Below are positions 25,484 to 33,826 of a DNA stretch of 64,000 bases, piece after piece. Under the pieces are notes generated by a model. That model was not told the DNA's origin and searched no databases. It saw only the letters and a list, made by a program, of their open reading frames with translations. Origin of the DNA: Streptomyces sp. ASQP_92 (GTDB taxonomy: Bacteria > Actinomycetota > Actinomycetes > Streptomycetales > Streptomycetaceae); the NCBI RefSeq assembly GCF_025399895.1, contig NZ_JAODUA010000002.1:1-64000 (forward strand), read 5' to 3'. How positions within the stretch are numbered: position 1 is the first letter of the stretch; every line of letters starts with the position of its first letter. A program made the translations under genes and the position numbers.

Positions 25484-26464
25484 GTGTCGAACTCTTCGAC
25501 GGGCCTCGCCATGGGCCCCTCCACCGCGCTGCCCGTCGGCCGTGGTCTGCTCTACCTCGCCGTCGCCGGAGTCGCCTGGGGCACTGCGGGCGGCGCCGCC
25601 GCCCTGGTCTTCGGGGCCAGCGACCTCGGACCACTCGCCCTGTCGTTCTGGCGCTGCGCCGGCGGACTCGTCCTGCTGCTCGGGGCGATGGCGCTGCGCC
25701 GCCGACCCGCCCCGGCCCCCGTCGCCGAACCGCGCCGCCGCAGGCTGCTGCGTATCCTCGGCAACGGGATCGGCCTGATGGTCTTCCAGAGCGCCTACTT
25801 CGCGGCCGTCGAGGCCACCGGACTCGCGGTCGCCACCGTGGTCACCCTGGGCGCGGGCCCCGTGCTCATCGCGCTCGGCGCCCGGCTCACCCTCGGCGAG
25901 CGGATCGGCCGGTCCGGCATCACCGCCGTCACCGGCGCGCTCGCCGGGCTCGCGGTCCTGTGTGCCGGCAACGGCGGGGGAGCGGTCCGGCCCGCCGGGA
26001 TCGCCCTCGCGCTGGTGTCGGCCGCCGGGTACGCGGCCATCACCCTGCTCACCCGGTGGCTCGGCCGGGACGGCCGGGCGGCCGACCCGTCGGCCACCAC
26101 GGCCTGGGCCTTCGGCGTCGCGGCCGTGCTCCTGCTGCCGTTCGCGGGCGCGGAGGGCCTGCTGCCGCACACCGTGGAACCGGCGCGGGTGGCCGTCCTG
26201 CTCGTGTACGTGGCGGCCGTCCCCACCGCCCTGGCCTACGCCCTCTACTTCGCGGGCGCCGCGGTCGTCCGGGCCGCCACCGTCTCCGTGATCATGCTGC
26301 TCGAACCGGTCAGCGCGGCCCTGCTCGCGGTGTCCGTGCTCGGCGAGCGGATCACCGCGGCCACCGCCGCCGGCACCTCACTGCTGCTCCTCGCGGTGAT
26401 CGGGCTCGCGGCGGCCGAGACGCGGCAGGCGGCGAGGTCCCGCCGCGCGGCGGTGGCGGTGTAA
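25484..26464 (+). CDS. EamA/DMT family transporter (second of tandem pair)
   Basis: 326 residues with about ten transmembrane helices and two EamA repeats ([40 protein letters not shown]). It is only distantly related to the gene before it. Substrate unknown. GTG 25484 has GGAG about 9 nt upstream; ATG 25511 is an alternative. It has its own promoter (25297-25326) and a structured 150-nt leader, which suggests control independent of the first EamA gene. Confidence 0.88.
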   Translation: MSNSSTGLAMGPSTALPVGRGLLYLAVAGVAWGTAGGAAALVFGASDLGPLALSFWRCAGGLVLLLGAMALRRRPAPAPVAEPRRRRLLRILGNGIGLMVFQSAYFAAVEATGLAVATVVTLGAGPVLIALGARLTLGERIGRSGITAVTGALAGLAVLCAGNGGGAVRPAGIALALVSAAGYAAITLLTRWLGRDGRAADPSATTAWAFGVAAVLLLPFAGAEGLLPHTVEPARVAVLLVYVAAVPTALAYALYFAGAAVVRAATVSVIMLLEPVSAALLAVSVLGERITAATAAGTSLLLLAVIGLAAAETRQAARSRRAAVAV

Positions 26465-26484
26465 CGGCTGGGCCCGGCGGCGGT

Positions 26485-27156
26485 TCAGCGTCCGGTGAGG
26501 TAGTCCGGTACGGCCACCGCCGGGTCCAGGTCGTCCGCGGGCACGGGCTCGCCGTAGCCCGGGGCGAGCGGCAGGACGCCGGCCCAGTGCGGCAGCCCGA
26601 GGTCCTCGGCGTCGTCGTTGGGGCCGCCGGTGCGGAGCTTGGCCGAGACCTCGTTCAGGTCGAGGCTGATCACCGCGGTCGCGGCCAGTTCCTTGCCGTT
26701 CGCCGGACGCGAGTCCCGTGAGCGGCCGGGCACGACCTGGTCCACCAGCGCGTCGAGCGCTTCTCGCCTCTCCTGCGGGTCGGCCACCTCGTGCGCGATT
26801 CCGTGCACCACGACCGAGCGGTAGTTGATCGAGTGGTGGAAGGCCGACCGGGCGAGCACGATCCCGTCGACATGGGTGACCGTCAGGCAGACCGGCAGGC
26901 CCGGATCGGCCTGCCCGGCCGCGCGCAGCGGACGCGAACCCGTCGAGCCGTGTATGTAGAGCCGCTCGCCGACCCGGGCGAAGAGCGTCGGCAGCACGAC
27001 GGGCGCGCCGTCCCGGACGAAGCCCAGGTGACAGACGCACGCCGTGTCCAGGATGCCGTGCACCAGTTCGCGGTCGTACGAGGCCCGCTCGCGCGAGCGG
27101 GTCGGCACGGTGCGGTCGGTCGCCGGGTAGGGGGCTGCGGTCGCGGTGTCCGCCAT
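26485..27156 (-). CDS. Pyridoxamine 5'-phosphate oxidase family protein
   Basis: 223 residues with a split-barrel flavin/heme-binding fold: HGILDTACVCHLGFVRDGAP near 33 and HHSINYRSVVVHGIAHEV near 107. Divergently transcribed from a MocR-type regulator, 47 nt apart, the usual arrangement for vitamin B6 or flavin-linked genes controlled by MocR. ATG 27156 has GGGAG with 7-nt spacing. Function as a true PNP oxidase is uncertain, since many members are F420- or heme-binding. Confidence 0.88.
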   Translation of the reverse strand: MADTATAAPYPATDRTVPTRSRERASYDRELVHGILDTACVCHLGFVRDGAPVVLPTLFARVGERLYIHGSTGSRPLRAAGQADPGLPVCLTVTHVDGIVLARSAFHHSINYRSVVVHGIAHEVADPQERREALDALVDQVVPGRSRDSRPANGKELAATAVISLDLNEVSAKLRTGGPNDDAEDLGLPHWAGVLPLAPGYGEPVPADDLDPAVAVPDYLTGR

Positions 27157-27167
27157 GGCGTTCTCCC

Positions 27168-27196
27168 TTGCGTTCTCTATTGCACTAGTTCATAAT
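27168..27196 (+). promoter_or_regulatory. mocR promoter
   Basis: TTGCGT at 27168-27173, 17 nt, CATAAT at 27191-27196, 7 nt before GTG 27204, so the regulator message is probably leaderless. The whole divergent region is only 47 bp and must also hold the operator for the oxidase gene. Confidence 0.55.
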
Positions 27197-27203
27197 CCAG
27201 TTT

Positions 27204-28544
27204 GTGCTAGGAGAATATCGGATCGAGGGGCGCCGTGCATCGGAGATCGCCGAGAGCGTGGAGCGCGCGGTGGGTTCCGGCGGGCTCGAACCGGGCCAAC
27301 TGCTGCCCCCGCTCAGGGAGTTGGCCACCGAACTCGGCGTGAATCCCAACACCGTCGCGGCCGCCTATCGGCTGCTGCGCGACCGAGGGGTGATCGAGAC
27401 GGCGGGCCGCCGCGGCAGCCGCGTACGGCCGCGGCCCGCGAGCACCGCCCGCGACCTGATCCGCGCGGACGTGCCCGAGGGGGTGCGGAACATCGCCGAC
27501 GGCAACCCGGACGCGCGGCTGCTGCCCCCGCTCGCCGAGGCGCTGGCGGCCGCCGCCCGCGACACCGTCGAACGGCCCGGCCGGTATCTGTACGGGCAGG
27601 AGCCCGTCGACGAGGAACTCGCCCGGCTCGCCCGCGCCGCCTTCGACGCGGGGGATGTGCCGGCCGGACCCGTCGGGGTGCTCTCGGGATCGCTCGACGC
27701 CATCGAGCGGGTGCTCACCGCCCATCTCAGGCCCGGCGACGCCGTGGCCATCGAGGACCCGGGCTGGGGCGCGCTGCTCGACCTCGTACCGGCGCTCGGC
27801 CTGAAACCCGAACCCATGGCGCTCGACGAGGAGGGACCGCTGCCCGAGGCGCTCGAACGCGCCCTCGCCGCGGGGGCCCGGGCCGTCGTGGTCACCTGCC
27901 GGGCGCAGAACCCGACCGGCGCGGCCGTGAGCGCGGCCCGCGCCCGGGCGCTGCGCGCCGTGCTGGCCGCGCACCCCGGGGTGCTGCTCATCGAGGACGA
28001 CCACGGCCACGGCATGGTCGACCTGCCCCTGCACCCCATCGCGCCGGCCACCCGGCACTGGGCGTTCGTACGGTCGGTCGCGAAGGCGTACGGACCGGAC
28101 CTCCGGCTCGCTCTCCTCACCGGGGACGCGGTCACCCTCGACCGGGTGCGGGGGCGCCAGCGGCTCGGCCCCGGCTGGGTCAGCAGGCTGCTCCAGCGGG
28201 CCGTCGTCGAGCTGTGGAACTCCGGTGCCGTCGACCCGGCGGAGGTCGCGCGCTCCTACCGCGAGCGGCGCGAGGGCCTTTTGCGGGCCCTGCGCGAGCG
28301 GGGTGTCGAGGCCCGGGGCCGCAGCGGGTTCACGGTGTGGGTGCCGGTGCCCGACGAGACGGGCGCGGTGTCCCGGCTGCTGCACGCGGGCTGGGCGGTC
28401 GCGCCCGGCGCCCGCTTCCGGATGGCCTCCGCGCCCGGGGTGCGGATCACCGTGTCGAGCCTGGCCCCGCAGGACATCGGCCCGCTCGCGGAGGCCGTCG
28501 CCTCGGCGGTCGGCCCGGGGCCGGGCACGCGCTACGCCTACTGA
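27204..28544 (+). CDS. MocR-family (GntR-aminotransferase) regulator
   Basis: 446 residues: a GntR winged helix (about 10-75, LPPLRELATELGVNPNTVAA) joined to an aminotransferase class I domain (about 110-445). IEDPGWGALLDLVPALG and CRAQNPTGAAVS are typical, and the PLP lysine is expected in FVRSVAKAYGPDLRLAL. Such proteins sense pyridoxal phosphate or related ligands and regulate the divergent gene, here the PNP-oxidase-like one. Confidence 0.9.
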   Translation: MLGEYRIEGRRASEIAESVERAVGSGGLEPGQLLPPLRELATELGVNPNTVAAAYRLLRDRGVIETAGRRGSRVRPRPASTARDLIRADVPEGVRNIADGNPDARLLPPLAEALAAAARDTVERPGRYLYGQEPVDEELARLARAAFDAGDVPAGPVGVLSGSLDAIERVLTAHLRPGDAVAIEDPGWGALLDLVPALGLKPEPMALDEEGPLPEALERALAAGARAVVVTCRAQNPTGAAVSAARARALRAVLAAHPGVLLIEDDHGHGMVDLPLHPIAPATRHWAFVRSVAKAYGPDLRLALLTGDAVTLDRVRGRQRLGPGWVSRLLQRAVVELWNSGAVDPAEVARSYRERREGLLRALRERGVEARGRSGFTVWVPVPDETGAVSRLLHAGWAVAPGARFRMASAPGVRITVSSLAPQDIGPLAEAVASAVGPGPGTRYAY

Positions 28545-29512
28545 CCCCGCTTGGCGCGCGGGCGGCTCTGGGTGAGTGCGGCGCCCGCGAGCACGACGGC
28601 GGCCCCGACCGGCGTGTTCCAGCTCAGGCTCTCGCCGAGCACCGCGACCCCGGCGGCCGTGGCGATCACCGGAATGAAATAGGTGACCATCTGCGCGGTC
28701 GTCGGCCCCACCTCGTTCACGAGCCCGTACTGGACCAGCACCGCGAGCCCCGTGCCGAGCGCGCCGAGCGCGGCCACGGCCAGCGACGGCACGAGCGGGA
28801 ACGCATGCGGGAACCCGGCGAACAGCGGGGTGACCAGGGCGAGTTGGAGGCTCGCGACACCGAGCTGGGAGCCGATCAGGGACAGATTGGAGTGGCCGCC
28901 GCCCGCCAGGGTGCGCCGGACGTAGATCCAGCCGATCGGGTAGCACAGCGAGGCCAGCAGGGCCATCGCGGTACCCGTGACGTCCAGGCCGTGGAAGCCC
29001 TGCCACGCGCCGAGCACCGTCAGCACCCCGAGGAAACCGAGCCCGAGCCCCGCCACCCGGCGGCGGGTCGGCCGGTCCTCGGAGAGCGCCACCATCGACA
29101 GGGCCATGCCCCACAGCGGAGAGGTGGCGTTGCAGATGCCGGCCAGGGTCGACGGAATGGTCAGTTCCGAATAAGCGAAGAGGGAGAACGGCGCGGCGTT
29201 GAGAAGCAGCGCCGCCACCGTGAGGTGCAGCCACGTGCGGCGCCCGCGCGGCAGCCGCTCCCGCTTGACCGCCATCGCCACCGCGAGCACCAGGGTGCCG
29301 AACAGCAGCCGCCCGAGGGTGACCTGGAACGGGGCGTACCCGTCGGTTCCCACCTTGATCAGCAGAAAGCTGAAGCCCCAGATCAGTGAGAGCCCCGCGA
29401 ACCGGACGCGCCAGTCCAGGGCCGGACGGCGGCGGGCGGCCGGCGTCGAGGACGGCGGAAGGGTGGTGGAGGGTGTAGAGGGTGTGGACCGGGGTGGGGT
29501 GGCGGTGCTCAT
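28538..29512 (-). CDS. EamA/DMT family transporter
   Basis: 324 residues, two EamA repeats and about ten helices (LIWGFSFLLIKVGTDGYAPF, PSTLAGICNATSPLWGMALS). A Ser/Thr/Pro-rich N-terminal tail (1-32) precedes the membrane domain. It is divergent from a LysR gene that probably controls it. ATG 29512 or ATG 29524 could be the start. The 3' end overlaps the convergent MocR gene by 7 bp. Confidence 0.88.
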   Translation of the reverse strand: MSTATPPRSTPSTPSTTLPPSSTPAARRRPALDWRVRFAGLSLIWGFSFLLIKVGTDGYAPFQVTLGRLLFGTLVLAVAMAVKRERLPRGRRTWLHLTVAALLLNAAPFSLFAYSELTIPSTLAGICNATSPLWGMALSMVALSEDRPTRRRVAGLGLGFLGVLTVLGAWQGFHGLDVTGTAMALLASLCYPIGWIYVRRTLAGGGHSNLSLIGSQLGVASLQLALVTPLFAGFPHAFPLVPSLAVAALGALGTGLAVLVQYGLVNEVGPTTAQMVTYFIPVIATAAGVAVLGESLSWNTPVGAAVVLAGAALTQSRPRAKRGQ

Positions 29513-29587
29513 GACCACCACCATGGGGCCCGGATACCGCGTAGCACAAGCGAGACTTCGCGCGAGGGTTCGGTTAGCATCGCTTAC

Positions 29588-30490
29588 ATGTTGAACCTGG
29601 AGCGTCTGCGAACCCTTGACGCGGTGGCCCGGCACGGCTCGGTGGGTGGCGCTGCCGACACCCTGCATGTGACGACCTCCGCCGTCTCCCAGCAGCTCGC
29701 CAAACTGGAGCGCGAGGCCGGCCAGCCGCTGCTCGCCAAGAACGGGCGCGGGGTGCGGCTCACCGACGCGGGCCGCCTCCTCGCCGAGCACGCCGCCCGC
29801 ATCCTGTCCCAAGTGCAGGTCGCCCAGGCCGAGTTGGAGGCCCAGCGGGACCGCGTCGTCGGTGAGCTCAGGATCGCGGGGTTCGCCACCGCCGCCCGCG
29901 GCCTCTTCCCCGCCGCCCTGGCCTCGCTGCGCGCCGATCACCCGCAGCTGACGGTGCGCTCCGAGGAGCAGGAGGCCGACGAGTCGGTGCGGGGCGTGCT
30001 GCTCGGCGACCTCGACCTCGCCCTCGTCCTCGACTGGTACAACAAGCCGCTGCCGCTGCCCGACGGGCTCGCCAAGCGGACGGTCCTCGACGACGTGGCG
30101 GACGTGGCCCTGCCCGCGGGACACCCGCTGGCCGACCGTGCGACGGTCGATCTGGAGGAGTTTGCCGAGGACGAGTGGATCACCTGGCCGGAGGGCGAGT
30201 TCTGCAGCGAGTGGCTGCTCTTCACCCTGCGCGGCAAGGGCGTCGAGCCGAGAATCGCCCATGTGGCCCGCGAGCACGCCACGCAACTCGCCCTGGTCGA
30301 GGCGGGGTTGGGGGTCAGCATCGCCCCGCGCCTGGGCCGGGGCCCGGTGCCCGACGGGGTCAGGGTGGTCCCGGTGCGGGCCGCGATGAGCCGCCATGTG
30401 TACGCGGTGTGGCGCGCCGACGCCGACCGCAGACCCTCGATCCGGGCGGCGGTCGACGCGCTTGCGGCGGCGGGGGAGGGGCTGGGGTAG
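29588..30490 (+). CDS. LysR family transcriptional regulator
   Basis: 300 residues: helix-turn-helix at about 1-60 (LERLRTLDAVARHGSVGGAA, HVTTSAVSQQLAKLEREAG) and a substrate-binding effector domain (about 90-295). A TAGCAT box at 29575-29580 lies 7 nt before ATG 29588, suggesting a leaderless transcript. Divergence from the EamA exporter 75 nt away suggests it activates export of its effector. Confidence 0.92.
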   Translation: MLNLERLRTLDAVARHGSVGGAADTLHVTTSAVSQQLAKLEREAGQPLLAKNGRGVRLTDAGRLLAEHAARILSQVQVAQAELEAQRDRVVGELRIAGFATAARGLFPAALASLRADHPQLTVRSEEQEADESVRGVLLGDLDLALVLDWYNKPLPLPDGLAKRTVLDDVADVALPAGHPLADRATVDLEEFAEDEWITWPEGEFCSEWLLFTLRGKGVEPRIAHVAREHATQLALVEAGLGVSIAPRLGRGPVPDGVRVVPVRAAMSRHVYAVWRADADRRPSIRAAVDALAAAGEGLG

Positions 30491-30568
30491 GCGTCGGCGC
30501 GCCCCGCGCCCGGCGCGGACAGGCGCCCGGCTCCGCCACCGTTCCCGTCACCGGCTCGCTCCCGCGCC

Positions 30569-31045
30569 TCAGCGCGCAAACTCGCCGCCCAGTTTGCGGA
30601 AGTCCCAGGACACCACCCGGTCCGGAGTCAGCCGCAGCCACGCGTGCCGTCCGTCGTGGACCATCTCGTCGAGGCCGAAGTGCTTGGCCGCGAACAGCGC
30701 CTCCACTTCGGCGAGTTCGGGGCACGGCTCGCCGGTGCGGGGCGCCTCGCCGACCGGGACGACGCTGCCGCTCAGCTCCACCCCGCGCAGCTCCCCGTAC
30801 TCCGTGCCGTCGTCCACCACCACCGCGACCCGCGGGTCCTTGCCGAGCTGCCTCCAGCGCCGGCTGCGGGTGATCGAGTACAGCCAGAGCGAGCCGCCGT
30901 GCCAGACGTACCAGAGCGGCGCGACATGGGGGCTGCCGTCCGCCGATACGGTGGCGACCCGGCAGGTGCGCTGTGCGCCGAGGAAGGCGTCGCGCTCTTC
31001 GTCGCTCATCATGATCCGTCGGCCTCGGCGCTGTATGGCGGCCAT
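30569..31045 (-). CDS. Pyridoxamine 5'-phosphate oxidase family (F420/flavin split-barrel) protein
   Basis: 158 residues with the split-barrel pattern LGAQRTCRVATVSADGSPHV and PLWYVWHGGSLWLYS followed by TRSRRWRQLGKDPRVAVVVD. Family members bind F420, FMN or heme; streptomycetes make F420, so an F420-linked reductase is possible. ATG 31045 has GGAAGGGAAGG upstream; the longer frame to 31087 lacks this. It is divergent from the isochorismatase-like gene. Confidence 0.88.
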   Translation of the reverse strand: MAAIQRRGRRIMMSDEERDAFLGAQRTCRVATVSADGSPHVAPLWYVWHGGSLWLYSITRSRRWRQLGKDPRVAVVVDDGTEYGELRGVELSGSVVPVGEAPRTGEPCPELAEVEALFAAKHFGLDEMVHDGRHAWLRLTPDRVVSWDFRKLGGEFAR

Positions 31046-31176
31046 GGCGCCTTCCCTTCCGTGCGTCGACGGTGCTGTCGCGTCCAACCATCCGTACCGA
31101 CAACGGTTCTGACGATACGTCAGGAATCATGGCGCGCTCTTCCCTCGGTGCGCAATGGCGGTTAGCCTCCGGCGCC

Positions 31177-31827
31177 ATGGCGACGAAGGAACTTCTCGCG
31201 CGACAGCTCGATCCCGCCTCCACGGCCTTGATGACCGTCGAGTGCCAGCAGGGCGTGGTCGGGGCGGACAGCGCCCTGCCCGAACTCGCCAAGACGGCAA
31301 GGGAGTCGGGCGTACTGCACAACGTGGCGCGGCTGGTGGCCGGGGCCCATGAGGCGGGCGTGCAGGTACTCCACGCGGTGGCCGAGCGGCGCCCCGACGG
31401 GCGCGGGGCCAACCGCAACGCGCGGCTCTTCCGGGCCGCCGAACGACTGCCGGTGCAGCAGTACTCCGGCTCCCGGGCGGTGCGGATCGCCGAGCCGATC
31501 GAGGTGGCCGACGAGGACATCGTCGTGCGCAGGCTGCACGGTCTGTCGCCGGTGGCCGGCACGGACGTGGACCCGCTCCTGCGCAACCTCGGCTGCCGCA
31601 CCCTGATCGTGACCGGGGTCTCGGCCAACGTGGCGATCCCCAACGCGGTCTTCGACGCGGTGAACCTCGGTTACACCGCGGTGGTCGCCGCCGACGCGAT
31701 CGCGGGGGTGCCGGCCGACTACACCCCCGCGATGATCCGGCACACCCTCGCCCTGGTCGCCACGGTGGCCACCACCGACGAGATCCTGGGCTGTCTGAGA
31801 GTGGGCCGCCGGGTCACGCGAGCCTGA
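31177..31827 (+). CDS. Isochorismatase-like protein with a lost catalytic triad
   Basis: 216 residues with the cysteine-hydrolase fold: [54 protein letters not shown]. The usual catalytic Asp is Glu22, the Lys position holds Arg118/Arg119, and the catalytic Cys is Ala153. PhzD-type isochorismatases also lack Cys but keep Asp and Lys; here all three are changed. I infer a binding or regulatory protein, or an unusual activity. ATG 31177 follows a TAGCCT box at 31162-31167. The 3' end overlaps the Rieske gene by 14 bp. Confidence 0.85.
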   Translation: MATKELLARQLDPASTALMTVECQQGVVGADSALPELAKTARESGVLHNVARLVAGAHEAGVQVLHAVAERRPDGRGANRNARLFRAAERLPVQQYSGSRAVRIAEPIEVADEDIVVRRLHGLSPVAGTDVDPLLRNLGCRTLIVTGVSANVAIPNAVFDAVNLGYTAVVAADAIAGVPADYTPAMIRHTLALVATVATTDEILGCLRVGRRVTRA

Positions 31828-32275
31828 TCGAACCGCCCTCCACCGAGATCGCGGCGGCCGGCAGCGGAGCCGGGGCGGGGCCCGCCTTGACGCTGCCGTC
31901 CGCGACGTCGAACTTGCTGCCGTGGCAGGGGCAGTTGATGGTGCCGTCCGTGACCGACGACACGGCGCAGCCCTGGTGGGTGCACTTCGCGGAGAACGCC
32001 TTGAACCGGCCCGCGGCGGGCTGGGTCACCACGACGCCCTGCTCGGCGAAGATCTTTCCGCCGCCCTGCGGGATGTCCGACGTCTTGCCGAGCACGCCCT
32101 TGGTGTCCTTGCCGCCGCCGTCCCCGGCGGGCGCCGCGTTCCCGGTCCCCGCCGCGCTGTCCGAGCCGCCCCCGCACGCGGTGAGCGCGGCCGCGAGCCC
32201 GGCCGCGCCCACACACGCGATGACGGTGCGGCGCGCCGGTACCGGGGCGGGTACGGGCTGCGATTCGGTGCTCAT
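31814..32275 (-). CDS. Rieske [2Fe-2S] lipoprotein-type protein
   Basis: 153 residues. The N-terminus has a twin-Arg, hydrophobic stretch and lipobox ([20 protein letters not shown]), so a membrane-anchored extracellular protein, possibly Tat-exported with its cluster. The Rieske ligands are clear: CTHQGC and CPCHGS about 15 residues apart. Partners are unknown; stand-alone exported Rieske proteins are common in streptomycetes. ATG 32275 has AGAGGA at proper distance. Confidence 0.92.
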   Translation of the reverse strand: MSTESQPVPAPVPARRTVIACVGAAGLAAALTACGGGSDSAAGTGNAAPAGDGGGKDTKGVLGKTSDIPQGGGKIFAEQGVVVTQPAAGRFKAFSAKCTHQGCAVSSVTDGTINCPCHGSKFDVADGSVKAGPAPAPLPAAAISVEGGSIRLA

Positions 32276-32443
32276 GCTGACTGTCCTCTCGACGTACGAC
32301 GCGTAGCTGCGAGGGGGAGTACGGGCGCGGGAGGCGGGGCGTTCAGCGGCGGGGTGACCTGCCGGGGCCAAGGATGCGGGGCGGGTGCGGGGGCGGCGGA
32401 AAAGGAGTCAGGGGCCCCGGGGAGCGCGACGTAGCCTGTGCGC

Positions 32444-33298
32444 ATGCTCACCGAAGTCACCGCGACCCGCTACGTCACGCCGTTGCGTGAGGGCGGGTCG
32501 CTTCCGGGCATCGTCGAGGCCGACGATCTCGGAACCTACGTCATGAAGTTCACCGGGGCGGGCCAGGGCCGCAAGACGCTCGTCGCGGAGGTCATCTGCG
32601 GCGAACTCGGCCGCAGGCTCGGGCTGCGCGTCCCGGAGCTGGTCACCATCCAACTCGACCCGGTCATCGGCCTGTCCGAGCCCGACCAGGAGGTGCAGGA
32701 GCTCCTGAAGGCGAGCGGCGGCCTCAACCTCGGGATGGACTACCTGCCCGGCTCGCTCGGCTTCGACCCGCTCGCCTACCAGGTGGACGCGGCCGAGGCG
32801 GGCAGGGTCGTCTGGTTCGACGCGCTGATCAACAACGTCGACCGGTCGTGGCGCAACCCGAACATGCTGGTCTGGCACGGCGACCTGTGGCTCATCGACC
32901 ACGGCGCCACCATGATCTGGCACCACAACTGGCCGGGCGCCGCCGCGTCCGCGGCCAAGCCGTACAACGCCTCCGACCACGCGCTCGCGCCGTTCGGCCC
33001 CGATGTCGCGGCCGCGGCCGCGGCCCTCGCGCCGCTGGTGACCGAGGAGCTCCTGACCGAGGTCGCGGCCCTCGTGCCCGACGAGTGGCTGCTCGACGAA
33101 CCCGGCTTCGAGACGACCGACGCGCTGCGCCGCGCCTATGTCGAGCCGCTGCTCGCCCGCGCCGCGACGATCCACGAGCGGATCACCCTGGACGCGCCCG
33201 CCGTCACCAAGCCCTCGCAGGCCCCCGGCTGGCTGACGGACCACCTCAAGCCCTGGCCCCACCCCACCAAGAACAGCACGAAGGACGACGACCGTTGA
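32444..33298 (+). CDS. HipA-like kinase domain protein
   Basis: 284 residues, recognised by NNVDRSWRNPNMLVW (catalytic Asp133, Asn138) and LIDHG (metal Asp152), the active-site pattern of HipA-type Ser/Thr kinases. It is shorter than toxin HipA (about 440 residues) and has no HipB next to it. Instead, its TGA overlaps the TTG start of a DUF3037 gene, a pairing found repeatedly in bacteria. TAGCCT at 32432-32437 lies 6 nt before ATG 32444, suggesting leaderless transcription. GTG 32438 is an alternative start. Substrate unknown. Confidence 0.85.
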   Translation: MLTEVTATRYVTPLREGGSLPGIVEADDLGTYVMKFTGAGQGRKTLVAEVICGELGRRLGLRVPELVTIQLDPVIGLSEPDQEVQELLKASGGLNLGMDYLPGSLGFDPLAYQVDAAEAGRVVWFDALINNVDRSWRNPNMLVWHGDLWLIDHGATMIWHHNWPGAAASAAKPYNASDHALAPFGPDVAAAAAALAPLVTEELLTEVAALVPDEWLLDEPGFETTDALRRAYVEPLLARAATIHERITLDAPAVTKPSQAPGWLTDHLKPWPHPTKNSTKDDDR

Positions 33299-33678
33299 GC
33301 AAGCGCGATGTCTTCGAGTACGCGCTGCTGCGCGTGGTGCCACGCGTCGAGCGCGGCGAGTGTTTCAACGCGGGCGTCCTGGTCTATTGCCGCGCCCACT
33401 CCTACGTCGCGGCGCGCACCCATCTGGACGAGGCGAAGCTGAGGGCGCTCGACCCGGGCGCGGACGTGCTGGGCGTACGGGCCGCGCTGCGCGCCGTCGA
33501 GGGAGTCTGCGGCGGCGGCGAGGGCGCCGGGCAGGCGGCGGGTGACGACGCGGGGCGCCGGTTCCGCTGGCTGATCGCACCGCGCTCCACGGTGGTCCAG
33601 CCGGGCCCGGTGCACACCGGCCTGACCGCCGATCCCGAGGCCGAGACCGAGCGACTGCTCGACCTGCTGGTGCGCTGA
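33295..33678 (+). CDS. DUF3037 family protein, translationally coupled to HipA-like kinase
   Basis: 127 residues: KRDVFEYALLRVVPRVERGE, FNAGVLVYCRAHSYVAART and RFRWLIAPRSTVVQPGPVHTG match DUF3037. TTG 33295 overlaps the upstream stop as TTGA, so translation depends on the kinase gene. Function unknown; a substrate or partner of the kinase is the obvious inference. No other start with a ribosome site exists in frame. Confidence 0.85.
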   Translation: MSKRDVFEYALLRVVPRVERGECFNAGVLVYCRAHSYVAARTHLDEAKLRALDPGADVLGVRAALRAVEGVCGGGEGAGQAAGDDAGRRFRWLIAPRSTVVQPGPVHTGLTADPEAETERLLDLLVR

Positions 33679-33726
33679 ATCCGGCCCGCCGGGAATGTGA
33701 CATGCGCCGAGGGGATCCGTGGGCCG

Positions 33727-33755
33727 TTGACACCGGGTGCCAGGGCTTCTAGCGT
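33727..33755 (+). promoter_or_regulatory. Near-consensus vegetative promoter of the FabG pair
   Basis: TTGACA at 33727-33732, exactly 17 nt, TAGCGT at 33750-33755. This is the best match to the housekeeping consensus that I see in the window. Transcription should start near 33762. Confidence 0.85.
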
Positions 33756-33771
33756 CTCGTCTGCTGAAGCT

Positions 33772-33789
33772 ACTAAGCGGTTGCTCAGT
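33772..33789. promoter_or_regulatory. Operator downstream of the FabG promoter
   Basis: ACTAAGC, 4 nt, GCTCAGT: a 7-bp inverted repeat with one mismatch placed about 10 nt after the predicted start of transcription. The AAGC...GCT(T/C) shape is that of TetR-family sites found before acyl-CoA genes, so repression by a fatty-acid-type TetR is plausible. The regulator is not next door. Confidence 0.55.
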
Positions 33790-33826
33790 CACTGAGGGCC
33801 GCGGATCCCAGGGCGAGGAGAACAGC

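Noticed and set aside
25330..25524. Minus-strand frame between the two EamA genes with a protein-like stretch ([20 protein letters not shown])
   Set aside because: It looks plausible for about 60 residues but has no stop near and continues far antisense to the EamA gene; a promoter and leader on the plus strand explain the region better. Only a conservation search could revive it.
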